From: an alpha proteobacterium HIMB114
Lineage (GTDB): Bacteria > Pseudomonadota > Alphaproteobacteria > Pelagibacterales > Pelagibacteraceae
Assembly (NCBI GenBank): GCA_000163555.2
Contig: ADAC02000001.1
Coordinates: forward strand, 1,173,372-1,237,371
Length of the DNA stretch: 64,000 nt
Direction of reading: 5' to 3'
The notes beneath the pieces are model-generated. The model did no database searches, had not been told where the DNA came from, and worked only from the letters and a program-made list of their open reading frames with translations. Positions within the stretch are counted from its first letter, which is position 1. Every line of letters begins with the position of its first letter. Positions 50,699 to 59,844 of the stretch are shown here, one piece after another. The position numbers and the translations under genes are program-made.

Positions 50699-52801
50699 TT
50701 GCAAACTGAAGACAATACCATCGTGGTTAATCGAAAGATTTTTGAAACATTAAATTTAAAAGTTGATGATACGGTTTATGTTAAACAAGCACCATTTAAA
50801 GTGGTTGGTTATGTTGAGACGGTTCCCGATCTAGGACGAGCTTTGTTATTTGGAGATTTTGCGATCGTCAGTAACCGTGCATTTGAAAAGTTAAATGTGA
50901 CTTCAATTGGAAGCTTTGTAAACTATGAATACAAAGTCAAAGCACCAAACAAGGATGCTTTAGAATTTGTTTACGAAAGGTTAAAACAATTTCCAACTTA
51001 TAAAATTAGGTTGCCGGAAAATGCAGCAAATAATTTAAAGCGTTTAATCTCAAATTTTTCTGAGTTTTTATCTTTAGTTTCAATAAGCGCCATGCTGATT
51101 GCAGGTATTGGAATTTCAAATACGTTGATCTCTTTTATTAACCAAAAAAATACCAGTATTGCTATTATGAAGTCGATTGGCTTTAAATCACGAAATATTA
51201 AACAAATCTTTTATTTCGAAATTTTATTGCTGTTATTTTTAATTACTTCACTTGCTTATGTGATGTCTTTATTAATCATTCCCCAAGCTAATCATTTTAT
51301 TGCAAATCTTGGAATTTCTCTAGAAAGCCAATTTAGTCTAGTCAATTACGGTCTAATTTTAATGACAGGTTTTTTAGTTGTGGTGATCTTTTGTATCCCA
51401 ACTATTTCATCCATTGAACAGATTAAAGCAACAAGTTTATTTAGAAACGTTTTTCAGCTCACTCGTTTTCAGTTTGGAGCAAAAAATATTATTTTAATTT
51501 TATTTAGCCTTATTGTTCTTTTAGGGATATTTTTACTACGCTCTGATAAATTTTATTACACGACAACTTACTTCGTATTTTTCTTTATTTTCTGTGGTGT
51601 TTTTTACCTTTTATCAAAGACGATTATTTACATCCTAAAACAATTTAAAACATTCCATTCTTTGCCATTAAGATTTGCCGTTAGAAACATTATTCAAGAT
51701 AGATCAATTTTCCCTATTACCGTTTTATCCCTTGGAATTGGAGCTACTTTATTATTAACGTTAACTTTAGTTGGGACGAATTTTAAAAGAGAGTTAGAAA
51801 AATCTATTCCTGAAATTGCACCAGATTTCTTTTATGTCAGTATTCAAAAAGACGTAAAAGACAATTTTATTAGTTATCTTAATAAACAAGATCCGAATTT
51901 AAAATATGAAACGGTACCTATTGCACCAGCTTCTGTTGCTAAAATTAATGGCGTTGATCCACTAACTTATATTAAACCATCTAATGACAGTTTTTGGGTC
52001 TTAGAGCGTGATAGAAGAATTTCCTGGAGCAATACACCACCTGAAGATAATCCAATTGTTGAAGGACAATGGTTTGATCTACAGAGTGATCAGTTACAAA
52101 TTTCACTCGATGCAAAAGTTGCAAGAAATTTTGGAGTGAATTTAAATGATCAACTGACATTAAAAATTTATGGAAGAGAAATGACTGGAGTGGTGACCAG
52201 TTTAAGAAAAGTCGATTACAGAGATTTATCTATCAACTTTGCAATGATTATTAACCCAAAGTTTGCTAATCAATTACCTCATGAATATATCGCCACAGCA
52301 AAATTTTCAGATAAAAAATATATTAATGAAGCAAAGCTTGTTCAAAACTTTCCAAACATTTCAGGAATTAAAGTTTCAACTTATCTTGGAAAAATAACAG
52401 ATCTTGTAAACAAGATATTTATGGCTGTGGTCATTATTTCTTCCGTAGTTGTGATCGTTGGTTTAATGGTCATCGCTTCAGCTGTCATTGTGCAAGCAAG
52501 ACTTGGAATTTATCAAAATTTAATTTTTAAAATTTTAGGATTAAGATCAGGTAAATTAATTCAAGCAAACTTAATTGAATTTTTAATTACTTATGTTTCC
52601 ATATTTATGATTGCAGGATTGTTTGGAATATTCACATCAGAGTTTGTGATTGAGGCTATTTTTAGATTAGGTTGGCAGCTAGAATTTATGCCGGTCTTTA
52701 ATGTTCTTGTTATTATTGGAGCGTTAACTTTATTTTTAATATTAGTGAATACTTATCGTTTCTTGAAACCAAGTGTTTATCCAATGGTAAGAAACGAATA
52801 A
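50309..52801 (+). CDS. ybbP: ABC transporter permease YbbP (MacB/FtsX type)
   Basis: A large 830-residue permease with two FtsX domains. Membrane segments lie near residues 17-35, 255-280, 300-330 and 345-370, then 390-410, 420-440, 480-500 and three more after 700. Long extracytoplasmic loops sit between. The LSRSYKKLFSIIITLFISL start and SISAMLIAGIGISNTLISFI are typical. The YbbAP pair is thought to move lipids or hydrophobic molecules from the inner membrane, and tesA lies opposite. Confidence 0.92.
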   Translation: MINQFSYALRDLSRSYKKLFSIIITLFISLFILSLIINLESGLKKELQNNAKVLLGGDFEVDTRTKQIDQNFLNELKDKSTVSSTIEFSTMLTGSLTDDTNAFFIRLKAVDDQYPLYGKVFSKPENAMQRLQTEDNTIVVNRKIFETLNLKVDDTVYVKQAPFKVVGYVETVPDLGRALLFGDFAIVSNRAFEKLNVTSIGSFVNYEYKVKAPNKDALEFVYERLKQFPTYKIRLPENAANNLKRLISNFSEFLSLVSISAMLIAGIGISNTLISFINQKNTSIAIMKSIGFKSRNIKQIFYFEILLLLFLITSLAYVMSLLIIPQANHFIANLGISLESQFSLVNYGLILMTGFLVVVIFCIPTISSIEQIKATSLFRNVFQLTRFQFGAKNIILILFSLIVLLGIFLLRSDKFYYTTTYFVFFFIFCGVFYLLSKTIIYILKQFKTFHSLPLRFAVRNIIQDRSIFPITVLSLGIGATLLLTLTLVGTNFKRELEKSIPEIAPDFFYVSIQKDVKDNFISYLNKQDPNLKYETVPIAPASVAKINGVDPLTYIKPSNDSFWVLERDRRISWSNTPPEDNPIVEGQWFDLQSDQLQISLDAKVARNFGVNLNDQLTLKIYGREMTGVVTSLRKVDYRDLSINFAMIINPKFANQLPHEYIATAKFSDKKYINEAKLVQNFPNISGIKVSTYLGKITDLVNKIFMAVVIISSVVVIVGLMVIASAVIVQARLGIYQNLIFKILGLRSGKLIQANLIEFLITYVSIFMIAGLFGIFTSEFVIEAIFRLGWQLEFMPVFNVLVIIGALTLFLILVNTYRFLKPSVYPMVRNE

Positions 52802-52802
52802 A

Positions 52803-52967
52803 TTATTTTTTTTTATTTTCAGATAAAACGTGAAACAGTCCAAAGCCTGCAATAAAAAAAGGTAAAAACACTAACCATGTATTTTGATTTTTTGTTAAAG
52901 TCAGAATGGTCGAGATTGTTGTTAAAATAATATACAATCCAATTAATTCTTTTTTGTGTCTTTTCAT
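52803..52967 (-). CDS. 54-residue two-span membrane protein, unknown
   Basis: Reads MKRHKKELIGLYIILTTIST, ILTLTKNQNTWLVFLPFFIA, then GFGLFHVLSENKKK. Two hydrophobic segments (about 8-24 and 31-47) with basic ends, a convincing small membrane protein. The stop is 2 bases past the convergent ybbP stop, filling the gap before the photolyase-like gene. Confidence 0.6.
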   Translation of the reverse strand: MKRHKKELIGLYIILTTISTILTLTKNQNTWLVFLPFFIAGFGLFHVLSENKKK

Positions 52968-52987
52968 AAAACCTTTATAAACAAATT

Positions 52988-54133
52988 ATGATTCAATTTC
53001 ATCCTTCAAGATCCAAAGCATTAGAACAACTTCAATCCTTTGTTGAAAATCATTTAGGGTTATATGCAAGGGATCGTAATTTTGATTTTGGACCTGAGAA
53101 AAGAACCAATACTTCTTGTTTATCTCCTTACGTGACGCACGGAATACTAAGTGAAAATGAAATTATTAAACAAAGTTTAAAACAATATTCTTTTTCAAAA
53201 ATAGAAAAGTTTATCCAAGAGGTATTATGGAGGACGTATTGGAAAGGGTGGTTAGAGCGTAGACCTAGTGTTTGGACCGATTTTATTAATGATCTTAAAT
53301 ATCTCAAAGTTGATTATGAAAGTGATAAAAATTTAAAAGCTGCTGTTAATGGTAATACAGATATTGATTGTTTTAATGATTGGGTGAATGAGCTTAAAGA
53401 AACAGGTTATTTACACAATCACACTAGAATGTGGTTCTCATCGATTTGGATTTTTACATTAGATTTACCATGGCAACTTGGTGCTGAATTTTTTATGAAA
53501 TATTTAAAAGATGGAGATCCAGCATCAAATACACTGTCTTGGAGATGGACTGCTGGTATTCAAACTAAGGGAAAAAACTATGTTGCTCAAGAATGGAATA
53601 TTAAAAAATTTACAAATGGAAAATATGACAAGGTTAAACTAAATGAAAATGCTGTTCCAATCGTATCTGATAAAGAATACGTTCAAATTGATCCAGATTT
53701 TACCAATGCCAATATCACAGAGGATCAAACCCTTTTAATTTTTGATAACCAACTTTGTTTTGAAAGTTCTGATTTTAAAGATCATAAATTCAAAAAAATC
53801 ACGTTGTTACAAAATACTAATCTTACACGATCTATCGAGCTTGATGATGAATTAATAAAATTTAAATCAGATCTTATTCACGATCAACAAGATAGATTAA
53901 AAGATCATATAGAAGTTGAAGTTCGAGATATCTCATATTTGCATAACTTAGATTTGTCAGACAAAATTGCGCTATATCCAAACGTTGGAGAAAATCTTGA
54001 TTATTTGAATCAAAATCAAATTAATCTTAATTTTCTTTACCGAAGACTTGATCAAATAACAAATTCTTATTGTAAAAAGGGCTTTTTTAATTTCAAAAAT
54101 TTTATTCCAAAGATTATTAGTCAAATATCTTAA
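52988..54133 (+). CDS. Photolyase/cryptochrome-like FAD protein with unusual domain order
   Basis: The FAD-binding helical domain comes first, within about residues 1-215: LSPYVTHGILSENEII, EVLWRTYWKGWLER, TGYLHNHTRMWFSSIWIF and DGDPASNTLSWRWTAG. Normal photolyases put a Rossmann antenna domain before it. Here about 140 residues after it (from 245) read like such an alpha/beta domain (QTLLIFDNQLCFES, ALYPNVGENLDYLN). An ending YRRLDQITNSYCKKGFFNF follows. It may be a permuted photolyase or a distinct cryptochrome type. Light-driven repair is likely but unproven. Confidence 0.8.
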   Translation: MIQFHPSRSKALEQLQSFVENHLGLYARDRNFDFGPEKRTNTSCLSPYVTHGILSENEIIKQSLKQYSFSKIEKFIQEVLWRTYWKGWLERRPSVWTDFINDLKYLKVDYESDKNLKAAVNGNTDIDCFNDWVNELKETGYLHNHTRMWFSSIWIFTLDLPWQLGAEFFMKYLKDGDPASNTLSWRWTAGIQTKGKNYVAQEWNIKKFTNGKYDKVKLNENAVPIVSDKEYVQIDPDFTNANITEDQTLLIFDNQLCFESSDFKDHKFKKITLLQNTNLTRSIELDDELIKFKSDLIHDQQDRLKDHIEVEVRDISYLHNLDLSDKIALYPNVGENLDYLNQNQINLNFLYRRLDQITNSYCKKGFFNFKNFIPKIISQIS

Positions 54134-54144
54134 ACTCACATAGC

Positions 54145-54185
54145 CTGCCTGAAATTCTCAGTTGGGACAGAGTGATTTCAGGCAG
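54145..54185 (+). promoter_or_regulatory. Stem-loop upstream of the Fe ABC operon
   Basis: Eleven perfect pairs (CTGCCTGAAAT with ATTTCAGGCAG) around a 19-base loop holding GGGACAGAGTGA (54164-54175). The same 12 bases recur at 54275-54286, covering the ribosome-binding site and GTG start of the binding-protein gene. There is no T run, so it is probably not a terminator. It could be a decoy or binding site in the leader. Confidence 0.5.
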
Positions 54186-54282
54186 AGGTTGTGAATAACG
54201 CGCGAATATTAAGGTTATATTACATTTGTATTAAAAGTTTATTTCAGTTAGTTTTCCTAAAAAAAATTAAAAGGGGGACAGA

Positions 54283-55608
54283 GTGAAAAAAATACTTTCA
54301 TTTATCGTTGCTTTCTTATTTGCCACTTCGGCTTTTGCAAACACTGTTACGATTGTAACTTCATTTCCAAAAGATTTATCAGGTAAATTTAAAGCAGCAT
54401 TTGAAAAAAAATATCCAAATATCAAAGTTGAGATAGTTGGAAAAAAGACAACAGCTGGAATTAAATATATCCAGGAAACAAAATCTAATAATACAACAGA
54501 TTTATTCTGGGCATCTGCACCAGATGCATTTGAAGTATTAAAAGGTGATGGTTTACTTCAAAAGTATACTTCTAAAGCAAAGGGCATTCCTTCAAAAGTA
54601 GGATCTTACCCTGTTAATGATCCAGATGGTTTTTACACTGGATTTGCTGCAGCTGGATACGGTATCATGTGGAATACAAGATATCTTAAGGCAAATAAAT
54701 TGCCAGCACCTCAACAATGGTCAGACTTAACTAATCCAGTATATTTTGGTCATGTTGGAATGAGCGCACCATCAAGATCAGGTACTACCCATTTAACAGT
54801 TGAAACTTGGTTACAAGGTGTAGGTTTTGACAAAGGATGGGCATTATCAAAAGAAATGGCTGCAAACTTTAAAACAGTTACAGCAAGAAGCTTTGGTGTT
54901 CCAGATGGTGTGAACAGTGGTGATTTTGGAGTTGGTATCGTGATTGACTTCTTTGGTTTATCATCAATTGGTAGTGGGTTCCCAGTAGACTTTGTTTATC
55001 CAAAAGTTTCTACTCTAGTGCCTGCAAACATTGGTATCATTAATAATGCACCAAACAAAAAGAATGCACAGTTGTTCATCGACTTCTTATTATCGACTAA
55101 AGGACAAGAAACTCTTTTAGATCCAAAAATCAGAAGACTTCCGGTGAATCCAAATACTTACTCAAAAGCGCCAAAAGATTTTCCAAATCCTTTCAAGGAT
55201 AAATCAATTGGAGCAGCAGTTAAGTTTGATGTTGATCTATCAAAGAGTAGATATAATTTGATCAACTCAATGTTTGATGTGATGATCACATACAGACTGG
55301 ATGAACTTAGAGATGCAATGTCAGCAATTTACAAAGCAGAAGCAGCTTTAAAAAAGAAAAGCAACTCAAAGGCTAGCGCTTTAATTAAAGAAGCAAGAGC
55401 TCTAATTGCTAAAAATCCAATTAGTGAAGCTAAAGCTAACGATGCGGAATTTAACAAAATCTTTAAGAAAAAAAGAAAGAAAGCTAAAGATATTGAAAAA
55501 TACGCTGGAACTAGACAGGCTGAAGTTGAAGCTGGATGGGATAAAGCTGTTGTAGCAAATTATTCTGCTGCAAAGAAAAAAGCTGAACAAGCTTTAAAGC
55601 TTTTATAA
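54283..55608 (+). CDS. Fe(III)-type ABC transporter substrate-binding protein
   Basis: Periplasmic binding protein with signal peptide (1-19, ending ATSAFA). Two alpha/beta lobes follow: TVTIVTSFPKDLSGKF, DLFWASAPDAFEVLK and GYGIMWNTRYLKANKLP, like FbpA/FutA. 441 residues is about 100 longer than usual FbpA. The extra part (about 350-435) is a Lys/Ala-rich helical region. GTG is the start codon, with GGGGGACAGA ahead. Metal or phosphonate-like ligand cannot be fixed; iron is favoured by the partner permease. Confidence 0.85.
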   Translation: MKKILSFIVAFLFATSAFANTVTIVTSFPKDLSGKFKAAFEKKYPNIKVEIVGKKTTAGIKYIQETKSNNTTDLFWASAPDAFEVLKGDGLLQKYTSKAKGIPSKVGSYPVNDPDGFYTGFAAAGYGIMWNTRYLKANKLPAPQQWSDLTNPVYFGHVGMSAPSRSGTTHLTVETWLQGVGFDKGWALSKEMAANFKTVTARSFGVPDGVNSGDFGVGIVIDFFGLSSIGSGFPVDFVYPKVSTLVPANIGIINNAPNKKNAQLFIDFLLSTKGQETLLDPKIRRLPVNPNTYSKAPKDFPNPFKDKSIGAAVKFDVDLSKSRYNLINSMFDVMITYRLDELRDAMSAIYKAEAALKKKSNSKASALIKEARALIAKNPISEAKANDAEFNKIFKKKRKKAKDIEKYAGTRQAEVEAGWDKAVVANYSAAKKKAEQALKLL

Positions 55609-55620
55609 TTCATTAAACTA

Positions 55621-55656
55621 CAAGCCCCTTAAAAATTTTTAAGGGGCTTGTTTTTA
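55621..55656 (+). terminator. Terminator/attenuator after the binding-protein gene
   Basis: A 30-base perfect palindrome with half-site CAAGCCCCTTAAAAA, followed by five T. Lies 12 bases past the binding-protein stop, 4 bases before the permease ATG. It would make the binding protein more abundant than the permease. Confidence 0.9.
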
Positions 55657-55659
55657 ATT

Positions 55660-57342
55660 ATGTTTAAAAATCTTTTTTTAAATTCTACTTCTCTTATCAT
55701 TGGAGTATTCTTATTATTATTTTTAGTTATTCCAATTGCACAAGTTTTTTATGTTTCGTTTTTAGATGTAAACGGAAGTTTTACTTTAGTTAATTTTTCA
55801 GATTTTTTTAAGAACCAATTATTTATCGAGTCTTTCTATAATTCTTTTTATGTAGCAGCGATGTCAGTGGTATTAGCTTCTGTTTTTGCTCTCCCGCTTG
55901 CTTATTTTACTTCACGATTTAATTTTAAAGGTTCGGTAATTATTCAAAGTTTAGGTTTTATTCCTCTTATTATGCCGCCATTTGTAGGTGCGGTTGCAAT
56001 GAAGTTGTTTTTTGGAACGAATGGTTCAGTCAATTTATTATTAGATCAATATTTCGGATTTAAAATTCCTTTCATGGAAGGATTGAATGGAGTTATCTTT
56101 GTAGAGTCCGTTCATTATTTTCCATTTATACTTATCAATTTAATCACCAGCTTAAATAACATTGATCGCTCGATGGAAGAGTCAGCTCAAAGTTTAGGCT
56201 CAAAAGGTTTTGGTTTGTTTAAAAGAATAGTTCTTCCGCTTTCAATGCCTGGTTATATTGCTGGTGCGAGTTTAGTATTTTTAAAAGTATTTGATGATCT
56301 TGGAACACCGCTACTTTTAGACATTAATAATATGTTAGCTCCTCAGGCTTATCTTAGAATTTCATCAATAGGGATTAATGATCCGATGGGTTATGTGATT
56401 GCGGTTATTTTAGTTGTCACTTCAATTCTTGCAGTTTGGGTCGCAAAAATGGCACTTGGCGGAAAAGATTATTCAATGCTGCAAAAGGGTGGTGGCGGAA
56501 TGATTAAAAGAGATATGAAGACTCGTCAAAAAATTACAGCTTATTCAGTCGTGGGTTTAATTTTATTTTTAGTTTTATCACCTCACATTGCATTAACACT
56601 TTTGTCTTTTGGAACAATTTGGTCATTCAGCGTTGTTCCCGATGCTTATACTATTGATCATTATAAAAATATTATTTTTGAAAATAGTATTTTTATAAAA
56701 AATACAATGTTGTATTGTACTTTAGCTGCATTCATCGATATCGTTTTAGCATTCTTTATTTCTTACATCGTTCTTCGAACAAAAGTTAAGGGAAGACAAC
56801 TTTTAGATTATATTGCGATGAGCGCACTTGCTATTCCAGGACTCGTATTAGGTATTGGATATTTAAGAACATTCTACTCATTTAACAACCCGTTAGATGG
56901 AAAACCACTAGCAAGCTGGTGGTTTATGATTGTGCTTATCTTAGCAGTTAGAAGATTACCTTATGCGTTAAGAGCAGCCAATGCAGCCTTAATGCAAATC
57001 AGTAAATTTTTAGAAGAGTCTGCTGAGTCACTAGGAGCTAGAAAAACAACAATCTTTAGAAAAATATTAGTGCCCTTAATGACTGGAGGATTGCTAGCTG
57101 GGTTTATTACAAGTTTTTCAACTGCAACCGTAGAACTTTCAGCTACGATTATGTTAGTTTCAACAGAAGTTGATGCTCCACTTGCTTATGGAATTTATTC
57201 TTACATGCAAACAGCAGCTGGAAGAGGACCTGGTGCAGCACTTGGAATGATTGGTGTATTAATTGTTGCAGTTGGAACTTATTTTTCACAGACAATCATA
57301 GATAAAAAATATAAAAAAACAGGAGAGGTAAATAATGGGTAA
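55660..57342 (+). CDS. Fe(III)-type ABC transporter permease (double length)
   Basis: A 560-residue permease made of two fused halves, each with about six membrane segments and an EAA loop: EESAQSLGSKGFGLFKRIVL near residue 180 and EESAESLGARKTTIFRKILV near residue 450. This double layout is typical of FbpB/AfuB iron permeases. I start at ATG 55660; the earlier TTG at 55648 lies inside the terminator. Overlaps the ATPase gene by 8 bases. Confidence 0.88.
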   Translation: MFKNLFLNSTSLIIGVFLLLFLVIPIAQVFYVSFLDVNGSFTLVNFSDFFKNQLFIESFYNSFYVAAMSVVLASVFALPLAYFTSRFNFKGSVIIQSLGFIPLIMPPFVGAVAMKLFFGTNGSVNLLLDQYFGFKIPFMEGLNGVIFVESVHYFPFILINLITSLNNIDRSMEESAQSLGSKGFGLFKRIVLPLSMPGYIAGASLVFLKVFDDLGTPLLLDINNMLAPQAYLRISSIGINDPMGYVIAVILVVTSILAVWVAKMALGGKDYSMLQKGGGGMIKRDMKTRQKITAYSVVGLILFLVLSPHIALTLLSFGTIWSFSVVPDAYTIDHYKNIIFENSIFIKNTMLYCTLAAFIDIVLAFFISYIVLRTKVKGRQLLDYIAMSALAIPGLVLGIGYLRTFYSFNNPLDGKPLASWWFMIVLILAVRRLPYALRAANAALMQISKFLEESAESLGARKTTIFRKILVPLMTGGLLAGFITSFSTATVELSATIMLVSTEVDAPLAYGIYSYMQTAAGRGPGAALGMIGVLIVAVGTYFSQTIIDKKYKKTGEVNNG

Positions 57343-58375
57343 TATTATTAACATTAAGAACATCAATGTTTCATACGGCAAGAACCATGTTCTTAAAGAT
57401 GTAAATATCGATATTAAAGAAAAAGATTTTTTTACTTTCCTTGGGCCGTCAGGTTGTGGAAAAACAACATTATTAAGACTTATTGCAGGATTTGAACAAT
57501 CACAATCTGGAGAACTTATTATTGATGGAAAAGAAGTTTCTAAACTTAATCCATGGGAAAGAGATGTAGGATTAGTGTTTCAAAACTATGCACTATGGCC
57601 TCATATGACTGTCGCAAAAAATATTAGTTTTGGTTTAGAAGAAAAGAAGGTTCCAAAAAATGAAATCGATCAAAGAGTTGATGAAGTTTTAGAACTTGTT
57701 GGTATGCAAGATTTAAAACAACGTTATCCTTTTCAATTATCAGGAGGACAACAACAACGAGTTGCTCTAGCAAGAACTATAGTAGTTAGACCAAAAGTTT
57801 TGCTACTTGATGAGCCTTTATCTAACCTTGATGCGAAACTTAGAAATCAAATGCGTATTGAATTACTAGAACTTCACAACAAATTACAAATTACAACAAT
57901 ATTTGTCACCCACGACCAAGAAGAAGCGAATTCAATTTCTGATAATATTGCTATTTTTAATGAAGGGGTGATCCAACAAGTTGGCGCTCCAATTGATTTA
58001 TATAATCATCCAAAAAATTTATTTGTTGCTAATTTTTTAGGTACTATCAATGTGATTAAAGGCAAAATATCCAATGGTACCTTTTCTGATGGAAATGACT
58101 TTAAACTTGAAAAATTAAAAGCAGATAATTCTGATAATTGTTCACTATTAGTTAGACCTCAAAACATATATTTTGAAAAGAAAAACGATAGTGATCAAAA
58201 TTTCAAAGGAAAAATTCAAAGTAAAGAATTTTTGGGAAATATCATTAGGTACCAAGTATTAATTTCAGGACAAGTTATGACTATTGATAGTATGCATGAG
58301 GGTAAAGAAAAAATATATTCTAAAAATGAAGATGTGGATGTATTTGTAAACCCTGAAACTTCCCAAGTCATTTAA
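57335..58375 (+). CDS. ABC transporter ATP-binding protein (FbpC/PotA-like)
   Basis: ATPase for the iron-type importer. Walker A FLGPSGCGKTTLLR, signature LSGGQQQRVALARTI, Walker B VLLLDEPLSNLDAKLR and H-loop FVTHDQEEANSISD. A C-terminal TOBE-like domain covers about residues 235-346 (LLVRPQNIYFEKK). 346 residues, normal. The stop overlaps the next gene's ATG by one base, linking a phosphatase to the operon. Confidence 0.92.
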   Translation: MGNIINIKNINVSYGKNHVLKDVNIDIKEKDFFTFLGPSGCGKTTLLRLIAGFEQSQSGELIIDGKEVSKLNPWERDVGLVFQNYALWPHMTVAKNISFGLEEKKVPKNEIDQRVDEVLELVGMQDLKQRYPFQLSGGQQQRVALARTIVVRPKVLLLDEPLSNLDAKLRNQMRIELLELHNKLQITTIFVTHDQEEANSISDNIAIFNEGVIQQVGAPIDLYNHPKNLFVANFLGTINVIKGKISNGTFSDGNDFKLEKLKADNSDNCSLLVRPQNIYFEKKNDSDQNFKGKIQSKEFLGNIIRYQVLISGQVMTIDSMHEGKEKIYSKNEDVDVFVNPETSQVI

Positions 58376-59055
58376 TGAAACTTTCAGATTACAAACTTAT
58401 TATTTTCGATCTTGATGGAACATTGGTTGATTCCAAAATGGATATTTTGAATGCAAATAATAAAACACTTAAGCGTTTTGGATTTAAGCCTATCACCAAA
58501 GCACAAGTTAAAGGAATTGTAGGACAAGGCATTGTAGGTAACATTAATATTTCATTAAAAATGCAAAGAAGAACTGCAAGTGAACAATTAAAAAAAGAGA
58601 TGTTTAAGTATTTTTATAATTTTTATAAAAAAAATCTTTTCGTAAAATCATCAGTCTATGCTGGATTACCCGCTCTTTTAAAAAAGTTGAAAAAAAAGAG
58701 GATTAAAATTGCCGTTGGATCAAACAAATTAGAAAATTTAACTAAAATTGTGATTAAACAATCAAGGTTAAATCAGTATTTTAAAATCATATGCGGTGGA
58801 AATACATTTAAACATAAAAAACCCCATGCTGGATTTTTAAATGCTTTTGTAAAAAAAATGAAAATGAAGAAAAAGGATTGTCTATTTATTGGAGATAGTG
58901 AGCATGATTATGAAGCAGCTCATAATTCAGGGATTGATTTTTTATTAAAACAAAATGGTTTTACACAAAAACCTAATTCTTTTTTTAAATGCCCTCAGTT
59001 TAAAACTTACAAGTCTTTAATTAAAAAAATAGATGGTAAGCGCACCAAATCATGA
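58375..59055 (+). CDS. HAD phosphatase, phosphoglycolate-phosphatase-like
   Basis: Motif I is IIFDLDGTLVDSKMDILNAN, with a Gph-like cap and the GIVGQGIVGN segment. Motif II is AVGSNKLENL, motif III has the Lys in FKHKKPHAG, and motif IV is CLFIGDSEHDYEAA. 226 residues. Role could be phosphoglycolate clean-up, but Gph, PgmB and related phosphatases share these motifs. It is unusually Lys-rich. Last gene of the iron-type ABC operon by spacing. Confidence 0.85.
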   Translation: MKLSDYKLIIFDLDGTLVDSKMDILNANNKTLKRFGFKPITKAQVKGIVGQGIVGNINISLKMQRRTASEQLKKEMFKYFYNFYKKNLFVKSSVYAGLPALLKKLKKKRIKIAVGSNKLENLTKIVIKQSRLNQYFKIICGGNTFKHKKPHAGFLNAFVKKMKMKKKDCLFIGDSEHDYEAAHNSGIDFLLKQNGFTQKPNSFFKCPQFKTYKSLIKKIDGKRTKS

Positions 59056-59100
59056 GCAGGACAAAGAATGTCCAAAGAAACATTTCTTTAAACTTTTGCA

Positions 59101-59514
59101 TTAATTTAAATGCAAGTTTAACTTTTTAAATTTTGGTTTAAAGCTGTAAAAATATTTATTATGCGCCACATTCCCTTTTTTAAGTAGTATTTGAGAATAA
59201 TGGATACACTCGTGCGCTAATGTTGAAAGGAACTCTTTTTTATTTGGATATTCCGGTAACATTTCAAGTTCATAAGAAATTGTTTTTTTTCTGTTATTAT
59301 AAACTTCTACAAATTGACCCCAAGTCTTATTCATTTTTCTGATTTTAATATCATTAAATGGAATAAGCTTATTTTTAAAAAGCGCTTTGTTAAAAATATT
59401 AAAAAATTTATTAATATCCTTATAGGTCGTTTTATAATGCATCTCTCCTGTCAACACGGCATTGGAAATGCGTTTTGTATAATTTTTAAAAATGTCTTTT
59501 TTTACTTTTCTCAT
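59101..59514 (-). CDS. SprT-like zinc metalloprotease-domain protein
   Basis: 137 residues with a SprT-like core: INKFFNIFNKALFKNKLIPF, then the zinc site LAHECIHYSQILLKKGN (HExxH) and a possible third His in VAHNKYFY. SprT-family proteins include DNA-protein crosslink proteases and uncharacterised bacterial relatives. No extra domain or DNA-binding part is present. Converges on the HAD gene across a short gap holding an AAAGAAACATTTCTTT dyad. Confidence 0.75.
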   Translation of the reverse strand: MRKVKKDIFKNYTKRISNAVLTGEMHYKTTYKDINKFFNIFNKALFKNKLIPFNDIKIRKMNKTWGQFVEVYNNRKKTISYELEMLPEYPNKKEFLSTLAHECIHYSQILLKKGNVAHNKYFYSFKPKFKKLNLHLN

Positions 59515-59599
59515 TTTTCCTATAACCTCAATTTGGGCTGGCGCGTATATATGCCTATTGCCAGCAATGTCTAGATAATAAAATTTGGTTTAAACTAAA

Positions 59600-59797
59600 T
59601 TATTCTTCAGTTTCAACTGGCTCAGATGAACGCTTTTCACGCTCTGACTTTATGAGTTCTACGGCCTCATCAGGGATCTCATCATCAGATTCTTCCCATG
59701 CTTTCACTTCATCGACTTCAAGGCCAAGCTTTTCAGCAACCTCTTCAACATCCATGTAAAGTTCTTCTAATGCTTCTGTAAATTCTTCCCAACTCAT
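59600..59797 (-). CDS. Very acidic 65-residue protein with HTH-like core
   Basis: By count, 26 of 65 residues are Asp or Glu and six are Lys or Arg. The central VEEVAEKLGLEVDEVKAWEE then EIPDEAVELI resembles the HTH of XRE/Cro-type repressors (A-x-x-L-G, then W-E, then I-P). With so much negative charge it is unlikely to bind DNA. It might mimic DNA or bind a basic partner (inference). Composition is richer in G+C than average, which may mean strong expression. Confidence 0.6.
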   Translation of the reverse strand: MSWEEFTEALEELYMDVEEVAEKLGLEVDEVKAWEESDDEIPDEAVELIKSEREKRSSEPVETEE

Positions 59798-59844
59798 AAT
59801 TGTTTAGCCTAATAGCAATTAAGGAATAAATATGAAATAAAAAA

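Noticed and set aside
59061..59095. GGACA/TGTCC and AAAGAAACATTTCTTT dyads as a terminator between HAD and SprT-like genes
   Set aside because: Weak stems and no proper T run in either direction.
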